The translations under genes were made by a program, and so were the position numbers. Below, one piece after another: positions 27,926 through 35,179 of a DNA stretch of 64,000 nt; position 1 is the first letter of the stretch, and every line of letters begins with the position of its first letter. Below the pieces are notes generated by a model. The model was given only the letters and a program-made list of their open reading frames with translations, did not search any database and was not told where the DNA came from. Source of the DNA: Rhodococcus sp. 14-2483-1-2 (GTDB taxonomy: Bacteria; Actinomycetota; Actinomycetes; Mycobacteriales; Mycobacteriaceae); NCBI RefSeq assembly GCF_002259405.1, contig NZ_NPFW01000021.1, positions 248,001 through 312,000 on the forward strand, read 5' to 3'.

Positions 27926-27964
27926 TTCCAACGGCTCGCACGAGAGTGTGACGCCGCGAGGTAA

Positions 27965-28037
27965 TCCCCCATAGCTCAATTGGCAGAGCATTCGACTGTT
28001 AATCGAAGGGTTCCTGGTTCGAGTCCAGGTGGGGGAG
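27965..28037 (+). tRNA. tRNA-Asn (GTT)
   Basis: A 73-nt cloverleaf. The acceptor stem is TCCCCCA/TGGGGGA, the anticodon loop is CTGTTAA with anticodon GTT, and the T arm is CCTGG-TTCGAGT-CCAGG. It sits after dnaG and the Rv2342-like gene, as asnT does in M. tuberculosis. Confidence 0.95.
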
Positions 28038-28043
28038 CGCAGT

Positions 28044-28074
28044 CCCCGTTCGGTTCGCCCGGGCGGGGATTTTT
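28044..28074 (+). terminator. Rho-independent terminator after tRNA-Asn
   Basis: CCCCG (28044-28048) pairs with CGGGG (28064-28068), with further internal GC pairing, and is followed by ATTTTTG. This is one of the few hairpins in the window with a U-tract. Confidence 0.7.
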
Positions 28075-28216
28075 GCTGTCGGGAGTGTGCCGCACGAGCC
28101 CCCCGGCGCGGCCCGTGAACGTACCGGACATGTGGTACCGAGAGTTCGAGTTAGTTAACAGATCGTGACGCCAATTTCTGTATATCGAATGAATGAATCC
28201 CATCGACCGATGTCAG

Positions 28217-28240
28217 GTTTGTCGGTCGTCCGCGACATAC
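28217..28240. promoter_or_regulatory. Inverted repeat upstream of the AfsA-like gene
   Basis: GTTTGTCG (28217-28224) and CGACATAC (28233-28240) are complementary at 7 of 8 positions with an 8-nt spacer. The element is 68 nt upstream of the ATG and is a possible operator. Confidence 0.4.
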
Positions 28241-28276
28241 TGAACGAGCGATCCCGGTGGCTCAACAGTGCTATAA

Positions 28277-28297
28277 AAAGCCGGGTCGGTCGGTTTT
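28277..28297. promoter_or_regulatory. ARE-like operator just before the AfsA-like gene
   Basis: AAAgCCG-N7-CGGtTTT is an imperfect palindrome (six of seven outer pairs) containing GGTCGGTCGGTTTT. It resembles the autoregulatory elements bound by ArpA/ScbR-type receptors in Streptomyces (AAACCG...CGGTTT halves, from memory). It ends 10 nt before the ATG and overlaps a TATAAA box at 28272. Confidence 0.5.
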
Positions 28298-28307
28298 AAG
28301 GGGCTTC

Positions 28308-29222
28308 ATGAGTTTGAGTTACGCAGCAACAGTTCCGCGGCACCTCGTGCATCGGAGGTCGCCGGGCGACGTTCTGTTGACCGATTACGAGACCGTCGAC
28401 GGTACGCATCGGGCGGCGGTGCAGTTCCCGACGTCGCATCGCATGTTCGCGCCGGTCCGCCGAACCCACGACTCGTTGATGGTGGCCGAGGCTCTGCGCC
28501 AAGCGATCAGCCTCTTCTGTCACGTCAACCACGGCGTTCCACTCGATCATGTGGTGTTCATCGAGCACTCCCGCTTCGAGATCCTGGACCCGCTCTCCGT
28601 CGACGACATCGACGATTCGCTTGTCGCAGAGTCGATCACGACCGACGTGACGTTCGAGAACGAGTCGCTGGACAACATGAAGCTCTCCGCCCGGCTCCTG
28701 AACGGCACCCACCTCGTCGCGTCGGGGACGGCGTCGGTCCGGACCATCGGACCCGAGGTGTACTCGCAGTTTCGCAAGTCGACCGTTGCCGACCCCCACT
28801 TCCGTTTCCTGCCGGCCGGAACCGAGGTGGTCTCACCGTCCTCGGTCGGACGTCTCGATCCGTCCGACGTGGTGTTGGCACGGCACACATCCGACGGGAC
28901 CATCGTCGTGGCGCCGGATCCGCGCAACCTGGCGATGTTCGACCACTCGGTCGAGTATCTGCCGGGCGTCACGATGCTCGAGGCGGGCCGTCAGGCTCTG
29001 CGCTTGGCGACCGGAACACCGACGCTGGATTTCACCTCCTGCGAGGTGAGGTTCATGGGATTCGCCGAGTGGACCAACCCGTGCTCGGTGATCGTCGACG
29101 CGGACTCCACCGACGGCATCTTCCGCATTCAGTTCGAGCACGACGGCGAGGTGCTGTCGGCGATGTCCGTCACGACGACGTCCGAACCGTGGTTGGCCCC
29201 TACCGATCGCTCCAGTCGATAA
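28308..29222 (+). CDS. AfsA-family gamma-butyrolactone synthase (A-factor biosynthesis hotdog protein)
   Basis: AfsA-type enzymes condense a beta-ketoacyl thioester with dihydroxyacetone phosphate, the first committed step to gamma-butyrolactone signals. The 304 residues hold two AfsA hotdog repeats. Repeat 1 (about 8-130) has VPRHLVHRRSPGDVLLTDYE, then DSLMVAEALRQAISLFCHV and VPLDHVVFIEH. Repeat 2 (about 165-300) has VGRLDPSDVVLARH and YLPGVTMLEAGRQALRLATG. The ATG at 28308 has AAGGGG 5 nt upstream; the frame opens at 28257 but that extension has no family similarity. It converges with, and overlaps by 23 nt, the TetR receptor gene. Putative operators lie upstream. Confidence 0.85.
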   Translation: MSLSYAATVPRHLVHRRSPGDVLLTDYETVDGTHRAAVQFPTSHRMFAPVRRTHDSLMVAEALRQAISLFCHVNHGVPLDHVVFIEHSRFEILDPLSVDDIDDSLVAESITTDVTFENESLDNMKLSARLLNGTHLVASGTASVRTIGPEVYSQFRKSTVADPHFRFLPAGTEVVSPSSVGRLDPSDVVLARHTSDGTIVVAPDPRNLAMFDHSVEYLPGVTMLEAGRQALRLATGTPTLDFTSCEVRFMGFAEWTNPCSVIVDADSTDGIFRIQFEHDGEVLSAMSVTTTSEPWLAPTDRSSR

Positions 29223-29841
29223 GGGCGTCTTCGGCCACTGTCGTCACCCGCGCGAGGCGTCGACGCGGCACCACCGAGGGCAGCAACATCTGCCACATCT
29301 CGGTCAGCCGTTGCTGTAGATCGGCGCGTCCGGTCAACATCTCCGATACCGTCTGCACGCCGGTGAACGACGCGACGATGTATCGACCGAGCGTGAGTGC
29401 GTCGATACCGTCGACGATGTCGCCCTCGGCCTGAGCACGTGCGGCCAGATCGCCCATCTTGCCGATCCAGTCCTCGAACGCGCGCGCATTGGGGCTGTCC
29501 ACGATGGCCGACTCCAGCGTCAACCGCATACCCCCGCGGGCGATGGAGTCGGTCTGTAGTTGTCGTCCCAGCTCCTTGCTCACCAGGATCAGGGCGTCCA
29601 ACGCTTTCGGCGTCTGCTCGATGATGAGGGCGCTCGCACTCGCCGCCATGGCCAGCTGCGCGTCGATCACTGCCTGCGCCAGATCTTCCTTGGACGAGAA
29701 ATGGAAGTACATCGCGCCTTTGCTGACCCCGGCATGGGCGATGATGGTGCTCAAACTTGCTGTGCCGTAACCGAACTTCTCGAAACTGGCGGCGGCCCCC
29801 TCGAGTACGGCCTGCCTGGTGGACGCTGCACGCTCCTGCAT
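29200..29841 (-). CDS. ArpA/ScbR-like TetR regulator (gamma-butyrolactone receptor candidate)
   Basis: A 213-residue TetR-family repressor. The N terminus, RAASTRQAVLEGAAASFEKF then ASLSTIIAHAGVSKGAMYFHFSSKEDLA, is the pattern of gamma-butyrolactone receptors (ScbR, ArpA, BarA), with the recognition helix at about 38-47. The ligand domain is diverse, as usual. The ATG at 29841 is 6 nt after TATTGT, so the mRNA is leaderless. The 3' end overlaps the AfsA-like gene by 23 nt in convergent orientation. Inferred role: repress the synthase and targets until the lactone accumulates. Confidence 0.82.
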   Translation of the reverse strand: MQERAASTRQAVLEGAAASFEKFGYGTASLSTIIAHAGVSKGAMYFHFSSKEDLAQAVIDAQLAMAASASALIIEQTPKALDALILVSKELGRQLQTDSIARGGMRLTLESAIVDSPNARAFEDWIGKMGDLAARAQAEGDIVDGIDALTLGRYIVASFTGVQTVSEMLTGRADLQQRLTEMWQMLLPSVVPRRRLARVTTVAEDALIDWSDR

Positions 29842-29937
29842 CGGTAGACAATAACTGTTGCCCGGGTTCGCGGCACGGCGGAGTGAAGGACGTTCGCGCT
29901 GCAAAATAGTCCTCGCCGGCTGCGTACGATCGGCGCG

Positions 29938-30615
29938 GTGACGACAGCGCGATTCAAGGATCTGTGTATCGATGCAACGAATCTCGAGGCAATGGTGACC
30001 TTCTGGTCCGCAACCGTCGGACTCGGTGTCGTTCGTACGGGCTCGCCCGACATCGTGAAGCTCGGCGGGGTCGAGCCCACACAGACAATCTGGGTCAATC
30101 GGGTACCGGAGTTCAAGGCAGTCAAGAATCGTGTCCATCTGGACGTGCACGTGACAACGACCGAACTGCCCGGTGCCAAACCAGTTTCGGCCCAGGGTGA
30201 ATTCGGCTGGCGCGTGATGGCCGATCCCGACGGAGGGGAGTTCTGCGCCTTCGTCCGGCCGGAAGTCGGCCCCTACAGGATGTACGAACTGGTGGTCGAC
30301 GCTCTCGACGCGAAGACTCTGGCCGGCTGGTGGGCACAGGTACTCGGCGGAACGACAGAGGGCAGCGAGGAAGGCTGGCACGCGATCGAGGGCGCTGCCG
30401 GAGTGCCGTTCGAGTCGATGGTCTTCGCCCAGGTTCGCGAAGCCAAGACCGGCAAGAACCGTGTCCACTGGGACATCGAGGTCGACTTCGTCGACGCGAT
30501 CGCCGAATTGGAATCACTCGGCGCACGGGTGCTCCGGCGACCGGACTCGGACATCGAATGGACCGTCATGGCGGACCCGGAGGGCAACGAGTTCTGTGTG
30601 TTCGTGACTGAGTGA
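29938..30615 (+). CDS. Two-domain VOC (glyoxalase/bleomycin-resistance fold) protein
   Basis: A 225-residue cytoplasmic protein with two tandem VOC modules. Module 1 (about 1-108) starts FKDLCIDATNLEAMVTFWSATVGLGVV and ends MADPDGGEFCAFV; module 2 (about 115-225) ends MADPEGNEFCVFVTE. Each module ends with the conserved G-x-EFC strand carrying a metal-ligand Glu. The substrate is unknown. The GTG lies 7 nt after TACGAT (29925-29930), giving a leaderless start. It is divergent from the TetR gene, which may therefore control it. Confidence 0.85.
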   Translation: MTTARFKDLCIDATNLEAMVTFWSATVGLGVVRTGSPDIVKLGGVEPTQTIWVNRVPEFKAVKNRVHLDVHVTTTELPGAKPVSAQGEFGWRVMADPDGGEFCAFVRPEVGPYRMYELVVDALDAKTLAGWWAQVLGGTTEGSEEGWHAIEGAAGVPFESMVFAQVREAKTGKNRVHWDIEVDFVDAIAELESLGARVLRRPDSDIEWTVMADPEGNEFCVFVTE

Positions 30616-30620
30616 GTCAC
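30604..30620. terminator. Small hairpin across convergent stops of the VOC and SDR genes
   Basis: GTGACT and AGTCAC form a 6-bp stem around both stop codons. It is weak and of uncertain function. Confidence 0.35.
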
Positions 30621-31450
30621 CTGTAGTCGGTATCGGAACCTGCAGTGCGAACGTCGCGGGCTTGATCGAGGCGACCCTGGAGGTAGGTCTCGATCCACTC
30701 GAAGGACTTCGAGCCCAGCGGAAGCCGCAGCGGGGGAGTTTCCGAAGAAATCGCGGCGATGATGGCATCGACACCGCGGCGTGGGTCGCCGGGCTGATGG
30801 CCGTGGGTGGCTTCGAAGGCAGTTCGAGCCGGTCCGATCAGGGTGGCGTAGTCGTCCAGAGGGGTTCCCCATTGCATCGACCGTCCGCTCGCGTCGGTGC
30901 GAAACGGGCCCGGTTCGACGATGGTGACCCCGATACCGAGATGACGCACCTCCGCGGCGAGAGCCTCCGAAAAGCCTTCGAGCGCGAATTTGCCTCCTGC
31001 ATATGCGGTTCCGCCCGGACCGGGTACCACGCCGATGACCGAGGACATCTGCACGATGTGGCCGCTACGGCGCGCCCGCATCGAAGGCAGCACCGCCCGG
31101 GTGACGGCCAATGGGCCGAAGAAGTTGACCTCGAGGTTGTGGCGAAAGTCGGGTTCGTCGATCTCCTCGAACGCGCCGAGCAGGCCGACACCGGCGTTGT
31201 TGACCAGGACGTCGATGCGTCCGAATCGGTCGAGAGCGTAGGCCACGGCGGAGTCGATCGAATCTCGGTCGGTCACATCGAGCCGTGCGTGGAGCAACCG
31301 ATCGCTTTCGGGCCCCTCGAGATCGGCGACGCTGCGGGCGGTGGACAGCACTCGATCACCCGCGTCCAGTGCGGCAGCGACGAATTGACGGCCGAAACCC
31401 GAGCTGGCCCCGGTGATCAACCAGACCCTGTCCGATCCCGTCGTGTCCAT
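30617..31450 (-). CDS. Short-chain dehydrogenase/reductase
   Basis: A 277-residue classical SDR. The NAD(P)-binding motif is TGASSGFG (residues 14-21), the NAG motif is NNAGVG, and the catalytic set is Ser in MSSVIG, Tyr-x3-Lys in YAGGKF. A basic residue in STARSVADL after strand 2 suggests NADPH preference. It resembles general oxidoreductases of this subfamily; the substrate is unknown. GAGAGG precedes the ATG. A role in reducing the butyrolactone precursor is possible from proximity to the AfsA-like gene, but not supported by sequence alone. Confidence 0.85.
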   Translation of the reverse strand: MDTTGSDRVWLITGASSGFGRQFVAAALDAGDRVLSTARSVADLEGPESDRLLHARLDVTDRDSIDSAVAYALDRFGRIDVLVNNAGVGLLGAFEEIDEPDFRHNLEVNFFGPLAVTRAVLPSMRARRSGHIVQMSSVIGVVPGPGGTAYAGGKFALEGFSEALAAEVRHLGIGVTIVEPGPFRTDASGRSMQWGTPLDDYATLIGPARTAFEATHGHQPGDPRRGVDAIIAAISSETPPLRLPLGSKSFEWIETYLQGRLDQARDVRTAGSDTDYR

Positions 31451-31545
31451 GTCGCCCTACCTCTCGAAGATGTTGGTCGTGAGCCGCGATAACGGTAGTG
31501 ATGGCGAATGACGGAGAGCAACCGAATTGATGGCAGGCTGAGGCA

Positions 31546-32013
31546 ATGGTCGATACGAGTGCGGGAATCCTGTTGTATCGCGTCGGTGTCGACGGTCCGG
31601 ATGTCCTGATCGCTCACCCCGGCGGACCGTTCTGGGCGCGCAAGGACGAGGGAGCCTGGTCGATCGTCAAAGGGTTGATCACCGATGGCGAAGACCCCTG
31701 GACGGCGGCTCAGCGGGAATTTCGAGAGGAAGTCGGCAGCGATGTGCCGGCCGGAGAACACATCGAACTCGGCACCGTCACACAGCGCGGCGGAAAGATC
31801 GTCACCGCGTTCGGCGTCGAGGCCGATCTGGATGTCTCGAATGCGGTGAGCAACACAGTCGAGATCGAGTGGCCCCCGAAATCCGGCCTCATGAAGTCGT
31901 TTCCCGAGGTCGACCGCGTCGAGTGGTTCCCGCTGGCGCAGGCGAGAACGAAGTTGCTCGCCTCCCAGCACCCCTTTCTGGACGCACTTGAGGCCGTTGT
32001 GGCAGCGCCGTAG
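31546..32013 (+). CDS. Nudix hydrolase
   Basis: A 155-residue Nudix hydrolase cleaving nucleoside-diphosphate-linked compounds. The Nudix box is complete: GLITDGEDPWTAAQREFREE followed by VG, matching G-x5-E-x7-REUxEExGU with U here Phe and Val. The N terminus (TSAGILLYRVGVDGPDVLIAHPGGPFW) is that of the subgroup annotated as predicted NTP pyrophosphohydrolases. The substrate is unknown. Confidence 0.9.
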   Translation: MVDTSAGILLYRVGVDGPDVLIAHPGGPFWARKDEGAWSIVKGLITDGEDPWTAAQREFREEVGSDVPAGEHIELGTVTQRGGKIVTAFGVEADLDVSNAVSNTVEIEWPPKSGLMKSFPEVDRVEWFPLAQARTKLLASQHPFLDALEAVVAAP

Positions 32014-32087
32014 TTTCGGCGCGGGTTCCCGGGGTATCCAGCGGCCGGAAATGACGAGGGTCGCGGATGCAGGGTGGGAAATTGATC

Positions 32088-32240
32088 ATGACGCCTACGG
32101 GTACGGCAGGCGCAACTGCTCACGCGGAGACTGCTCTCGTGGAGACCGTATGGGGCGGCCGCGTAGTGGCATCGGCGTTCGTGGTCTTGTCCACCGGACT
32201 GTCGTGGGTCTTCGTCGCAACGGCAATGATCGGACAGTGA
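32088..32240 (+). CDS. 50-residue single-pass membrane protein upstream of the MFS exporter
   Basis: A 50-residue frame with an Ala/Thr/Glu-rich N terminus and one strongly hydrophobic helix at about 25-48 (VVASAFVVLSTGLSWVFVAT). AGGGTGGGA lies about 8 nt before the ATG. It ends 52 nt before the start of the MFS exporter, in the same direction. It could be a small accessory subunit of the exporter or an independent membrane peptide. Its length makes chance occurrence possible, but the RBS and the hydrophobic pattern argue for a real gene. Confidence 0.55.
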   Translation: MTPTGTAGATAHAETALVETVWGGRVVASAFVVLSTGLSWVFVATAMIGQ

Positions 32241-32292
32241 CCGAGGATCGGTCGGCCGATACTGCTCGGCGACAACGACGAAGGACGGCACA

Positions 32293-33759
32293 GTGACCGA
32301 CGGCATTGCCTCTGCAACTCCACCAGCGACAGAGGTACCCGCGCGGGCCTGGAAAGCGCTCGTGGTTCTGCTGCTCGGTATGTTCATGGCCCTGCTGGAC
32401 ACCACCATCGTGAACGTGGCACTACCGACGATCAGCACCACGCTGGAGGCGTCGGAATCGGTTCTGTCGTGGATCATCTCGGGGTACGCCCTCGCCTTCG
32501 GATTGGCTCTCATACCGGCTGGCAAGGTGGGCGACCGGATCGGCCACAAGTGGGTGTTCTGCACCGGTCTCGCCCTCTTCACCGTCGCGAGCTTCGCGTG
32601 TGGTCTGGCTCAGGACGATCTGCAACTGGTCGTCGCGCGAGTCGTTCAGGGCTTGGCAGGCGGCATGTTCGTGCCCGCCGTCACCGCGTTCATCCAACTG
32701 TTGTTCCCAGGGCCGGTGCGGGGCAAGGCATTCGCCATCATGGGTGCGGTCATCGGAGTGTCGACTGCGCTCGGTCCCATCGTCGGCGGTCTGATCATCC
32801 AGGCTTTCGGCGACGAGAACGGCTGGCGACTCGTCTTCTGGGTCAACCTGCCGATCGGAATCGTCGGTCTCGTCGCGGCTGCAGTACTGCTCCCGGGCAA
32901 GACCGATGCCGAACCGGCAGCCCGCCCCGGAATCGACTGGCTCGGACTGATACTCATCTCCGCAGGTCTCATCGCATTGCTGGTTCCGCTGATCGAAGGC
33001 CAGGAATTGGGCTGGCCCATGTGGACCTACCTGACGATCGCCGCGGGTGTCGGTCTCATCGCGTTGTTCGGCTGGTGGGAAGTGGTTCGGACCGGCCGTG
33101 GACAGAATCCGTTGGTGCCACCTCGATTGTTCACCCGTCCGGCCTTCACTGGAGGCGTGATCCTCGCGCTCGTCTACTTCGCTGCCTTCACGAGCATCTT
33201 CTTCACCATCTCGCTGCTGTGGCAGACCGGACTCGGAAACACGGCCCTGGCATCGGGACTGGTGTCCATACCGTTCGCGATCGGCAGCATCATCGCGGCC
33301 TCGCAGAGCAACAGGCTGACGATCCGTCTCGGTCGCACCGTCCTGATACTCGGCGCGTCGCTCGTCTCGATCGGGCTGATCTGGCTGTGGATCATCCTCG
33401 CGACCAGCTCGGCCGACACGATCTCGCACTGGACGCTGATGGTTCCACTGTTCATCGCGGGTCTCGGCAACGGCGCGTTCATCGCACCCAACGCCCAGTT
33501 CATCGTCGCCACCGTCGATCGCGACGACGCGGGAGCAGCGAGCGGGGTCATCTCCACCATGCAGCGCGTCGGCTCGGCGATCGGTATCGCCGTCATCGGC
33601 AGCGTGCTGTTCGGATCTCTGAACATCACCGGCCCCGACACCGTCGGATCCGGCTTTCTGCACGGCGCGGCGATGGCGATGGCCGTGAGTGCAGCGTTCA
33701 GTGTGGTCGCACTGGCGTTGGTGTTCGCGCTCCCCAAGAAAGTCCAGAGCGGGCACTGA
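32293..33759 (+). CDS. DHA2-family (EmrB/QacA) MFS drug exporter
   Basis: A 488-residue proton-coupled multidrug exporter with about 14 membrane helices. Helix 1 carries LLGMFMALLDTTIVNVALPTI, the DHA2 signature with the membrane-embedded Asp. Motif A is GKVGDRIGHKWVF and motif C is the GAVIGVSTALGPIVGG segment in helix 5. AAGGA lies 8 nt before the GTG. It has no adjacent MarR/TetR regulator on the same strand; the 50-residue peptide gene is just upstream. Confidence 0.92.
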   Translation: MTDGIASATPPATEVPARAWKALVVLLLGMFMALLDTTIVNVALPTISTTLEASESVLSWIISGYALAFGLALIPAGKVGDRIGHKWVFCTGLALFTVASFACGLAQDDLQLVVARVVQGLAGGMFVPAVTAFIQLLFPGPVRGKAFAIMGAVIGVSTALGPIVGGLIIQAFGDENGWRLVFWVNLPIGIVGLVAAAVLLPGKTDAEPAARPGIDWLGLILISAGLIALLVPLIEGQELGWPMWTYLTIAAGVGLIALFGWWEVVRTGRGQNPLVPPRLFTRPAFTGGVILALVYFAAFTSIFFTISLLWQTGLGNTALASGLVSIPFAIGSIIAASQSNRLTIRLGRTVLILGASLVSIGLIWLWIILATSSADTISHWTLMVPLFIAGLGNGAFIAPNAQFIVATVDRDDAGAASGVISTMQRVGSAIGIAVIGSVLFGSLNITGPDTVGSGFLHGAAMAMAVSAAFSVVALALVFALPKKVQSGH

Positions 33760-33772
33760 GCGCACCGCTCAG
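33756..33772. terminator. Hairpin across convergent stops of the MFS and ANTAR genes
   Basis: CTGAGCG (33756-33762) and CGCTCAG (33766-33772) form a 7-bp perfect stem with a 3-nt loop that includes both stop codons. Confidence 0.45.
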
Positions 33773-34491
33773 GAGGACAAGCCCTTGCTGTGCCGATCGA
33801 CGACGGTTGCTGCGAGGTCGGCAATCTTGACGTTCAGGTCCTGAGAAGACTTACGCAGCAGGGCGAACGCCTCGTCGCCGGACACATCGTGCAGAGCCAT
33901 GATCAGGCCGATCGCCTTGCCGATCTCACGGTTGCTCTCGAGCCCGTCACGCAGAGTAGACGCCTCCTGACCGTTCATGACCGCAGCAACGGTGACCGCC
34001 GTGAATGCCGTCAGAATGATCGCCTTGCTCGCACTGTCGGTGTCGAACACACCTGGCTTGTCCGTGAACAAATTGAGCGCGCCGACCTTCTGATCGTCCA
34101 CGTTGAGCCGAAATCCCATGGCACCTCGCACCGGCGTGCGGTTCAACACACCGCGAGCCATCGCGGGCCACTGGGTGGGTGTTCGGAAGTCGGCTTCGAG
34201 CTGCGCTGCCTCGCTGGTGATCGCGTCCAGGCAGGGGCCTTCGCCGGTAGCGCGCTCGATATCGTCGACGATGCGCGCGATATCGTCCGAGGCGGCTACG
34301 GTGACGGGCTTTCCGTGGCGCATCAGCATCAGGCTCGCGTGATCGCAATGGGGAACGATCAGCACCGCGGCGTTGCAGATCGCAGTGTAGATCGCCTCGG
34401 CGCTGCTGCCTCGATACACGATGTCGGCCAGAGCGGCGAACACTGTAGCCGGATCCGTCGACGGGCCGTCGTGCTGCGTGACTTCGTTCAC
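33769..34491 (-). CDS. GAF-ANTAR transcription antitermination regulator
   Basis: A 240-residue soluble regulator. A GAF sensor domain (about 25-165; CDHASLMLMRHGK, GEGPCLDAI and ALNLFTDKPGVFD) is followed by an RNA-binding ANTAR domain (about 180-235; LESNREIGKAIGLIMALHDVSGDEAFALL). ANTAR proteins bind dual hairpins in mRNA leaders to prevent termination. The GTG at 34491 is supported by GGGAG upstream. It is divergent from the universal stress protein gene, suggesting both respond to the same stress signal. This GAF-ANTAR type is common in mycobacteria and rhodococci. Confidence 0.9.
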   Translation of the reverse strand: MNEVTQHDGPSTDPATVFAALADIVYRGSSAEAIYTAICNAAVLIVPHCDHASLMLMRHGKPVTVAASDDIARIVDDIERATGEGPCLDAITSEAAQLEADFRTPTQWPAMARGVLNRTPVRGAMGFRLNVDDQKVGALNLFTDKPGVFDTDSASKAIILTAFTAVTVAAVMNGQEASTLRDGLESNREIGKAIGLIMALHDVSGDEAFALLRKSSQDLNVKIADLAATVVDRHSKGLSS

Positions 34492-34605
34492 TTGGCTACT
34501 CCCGTCCAGTGTCGGTGTTCGAGCGACCGGCACTCGAAGTGAACCAACCGTACCGCCACGGGATGGGGTGTTCGAACATGCGGGTACCGGCAGTAGCCTC
34601 AGGTC

Positions 34606-35073
34606 GTGAGCGATGCGCAAGGATCCACCGGTTTCGAGTACGGCTACGACGGTCCGAAGTCGATCGTCGTAGGGGTCGACGGTTCCGATTCCTCCTGGCG
34701 CGCGGCTGCCTATGCGGCAGGACTCGCTCGTAGGCAGCGGTCGCTGCTGGTGCTGGTGTACGTGCAGCCCATTGCGACGGCGTCGTGGGGCCAGGCCGGC
34801 ATCTCACTTGTCGAAACCGGACAGCAGATCGCCGACGAGTTGCTCGACTACGTCCGAACCTCTGCGGCACGATTCGGGGATCGGGAGCACGTGCGGTGGG
34901 AGTTCCGGACCGCGCAAGGCGACCCGTACAACGGGCTGATCGCCGTGGCAGAGCAATTGCGCACCGACGCCGTCGTCGTGGGAGCGTCCGAGAACGCGGG
35001 GCATCGAATCGCCGGTTCGGTGGCGGTGCGGTTGGTCAAAGCGGGCCGCTGGCCGGTGACCGTGGTGCCCTGA
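34606..35073 (+). CDS. Universal stress protein (UspA fold)
   Basis: A 155-residue single-domain USP. IVVGVDGSDSSWRAAAYA forms the first strand and helix. The C-terminal segment VVGASENAGHRIAGSVAVRLV fits the G-2x-G-9x-G(S/T) ATP-binding loop in spacing only loosely (GAS..N.G....AGS), so nucleotide binding is likely but not certain. A TAGCCT box lies 6 nt before the GTG (leaderless). It is divergent from the GAF-ANTAR gene. Confidence 0.88.
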   Translation: MSDAQGSTGFEYGYDGPKSIVVGVDGSDSSWRAAAYAAGLARRQRSLLVLVYVQPIATASWGQAGISLVETGQQIADELLDYVRTSAARFGDREHVRWEFRTAQGDPYNGLIAVAEQLRTDAVVVGASENAGHRIAGSVAVRLVKAGRWPVTVVP

Positions 35074-35091
35074 ACGATCCGAAATCGAGCC

Positions 35092-35125
35092 TGACTGCCG
35101 TCCGCACTGTAAAAATAGGCAGTCA
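35092..35125. promoter_or_regulatory. 8-bp inverted repeat flanking an AT-rich box before the phosphoesterase operon
   Basis: TGACTGCC (35092-35099) and GGCAGTCA (35118-35125) are perfect reverse complements with an 18-nt spacer containing TAAAAATA. It could be an operator around the -10 of the downstream operon or a terminator of the USP gene. Confidence 0.4.
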
Positions 35126-35179
35126 CCTCGTCGGATGCGAGGCGCACGTGGTGCCGTTCTCGAGGATCCGAGGAGTTCC

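Noticed and set aside
27965..28300. Integration site at tRNA-Asn
   Set aside because: No integrase and no second copy of the tRNA 3' end were found in the window.
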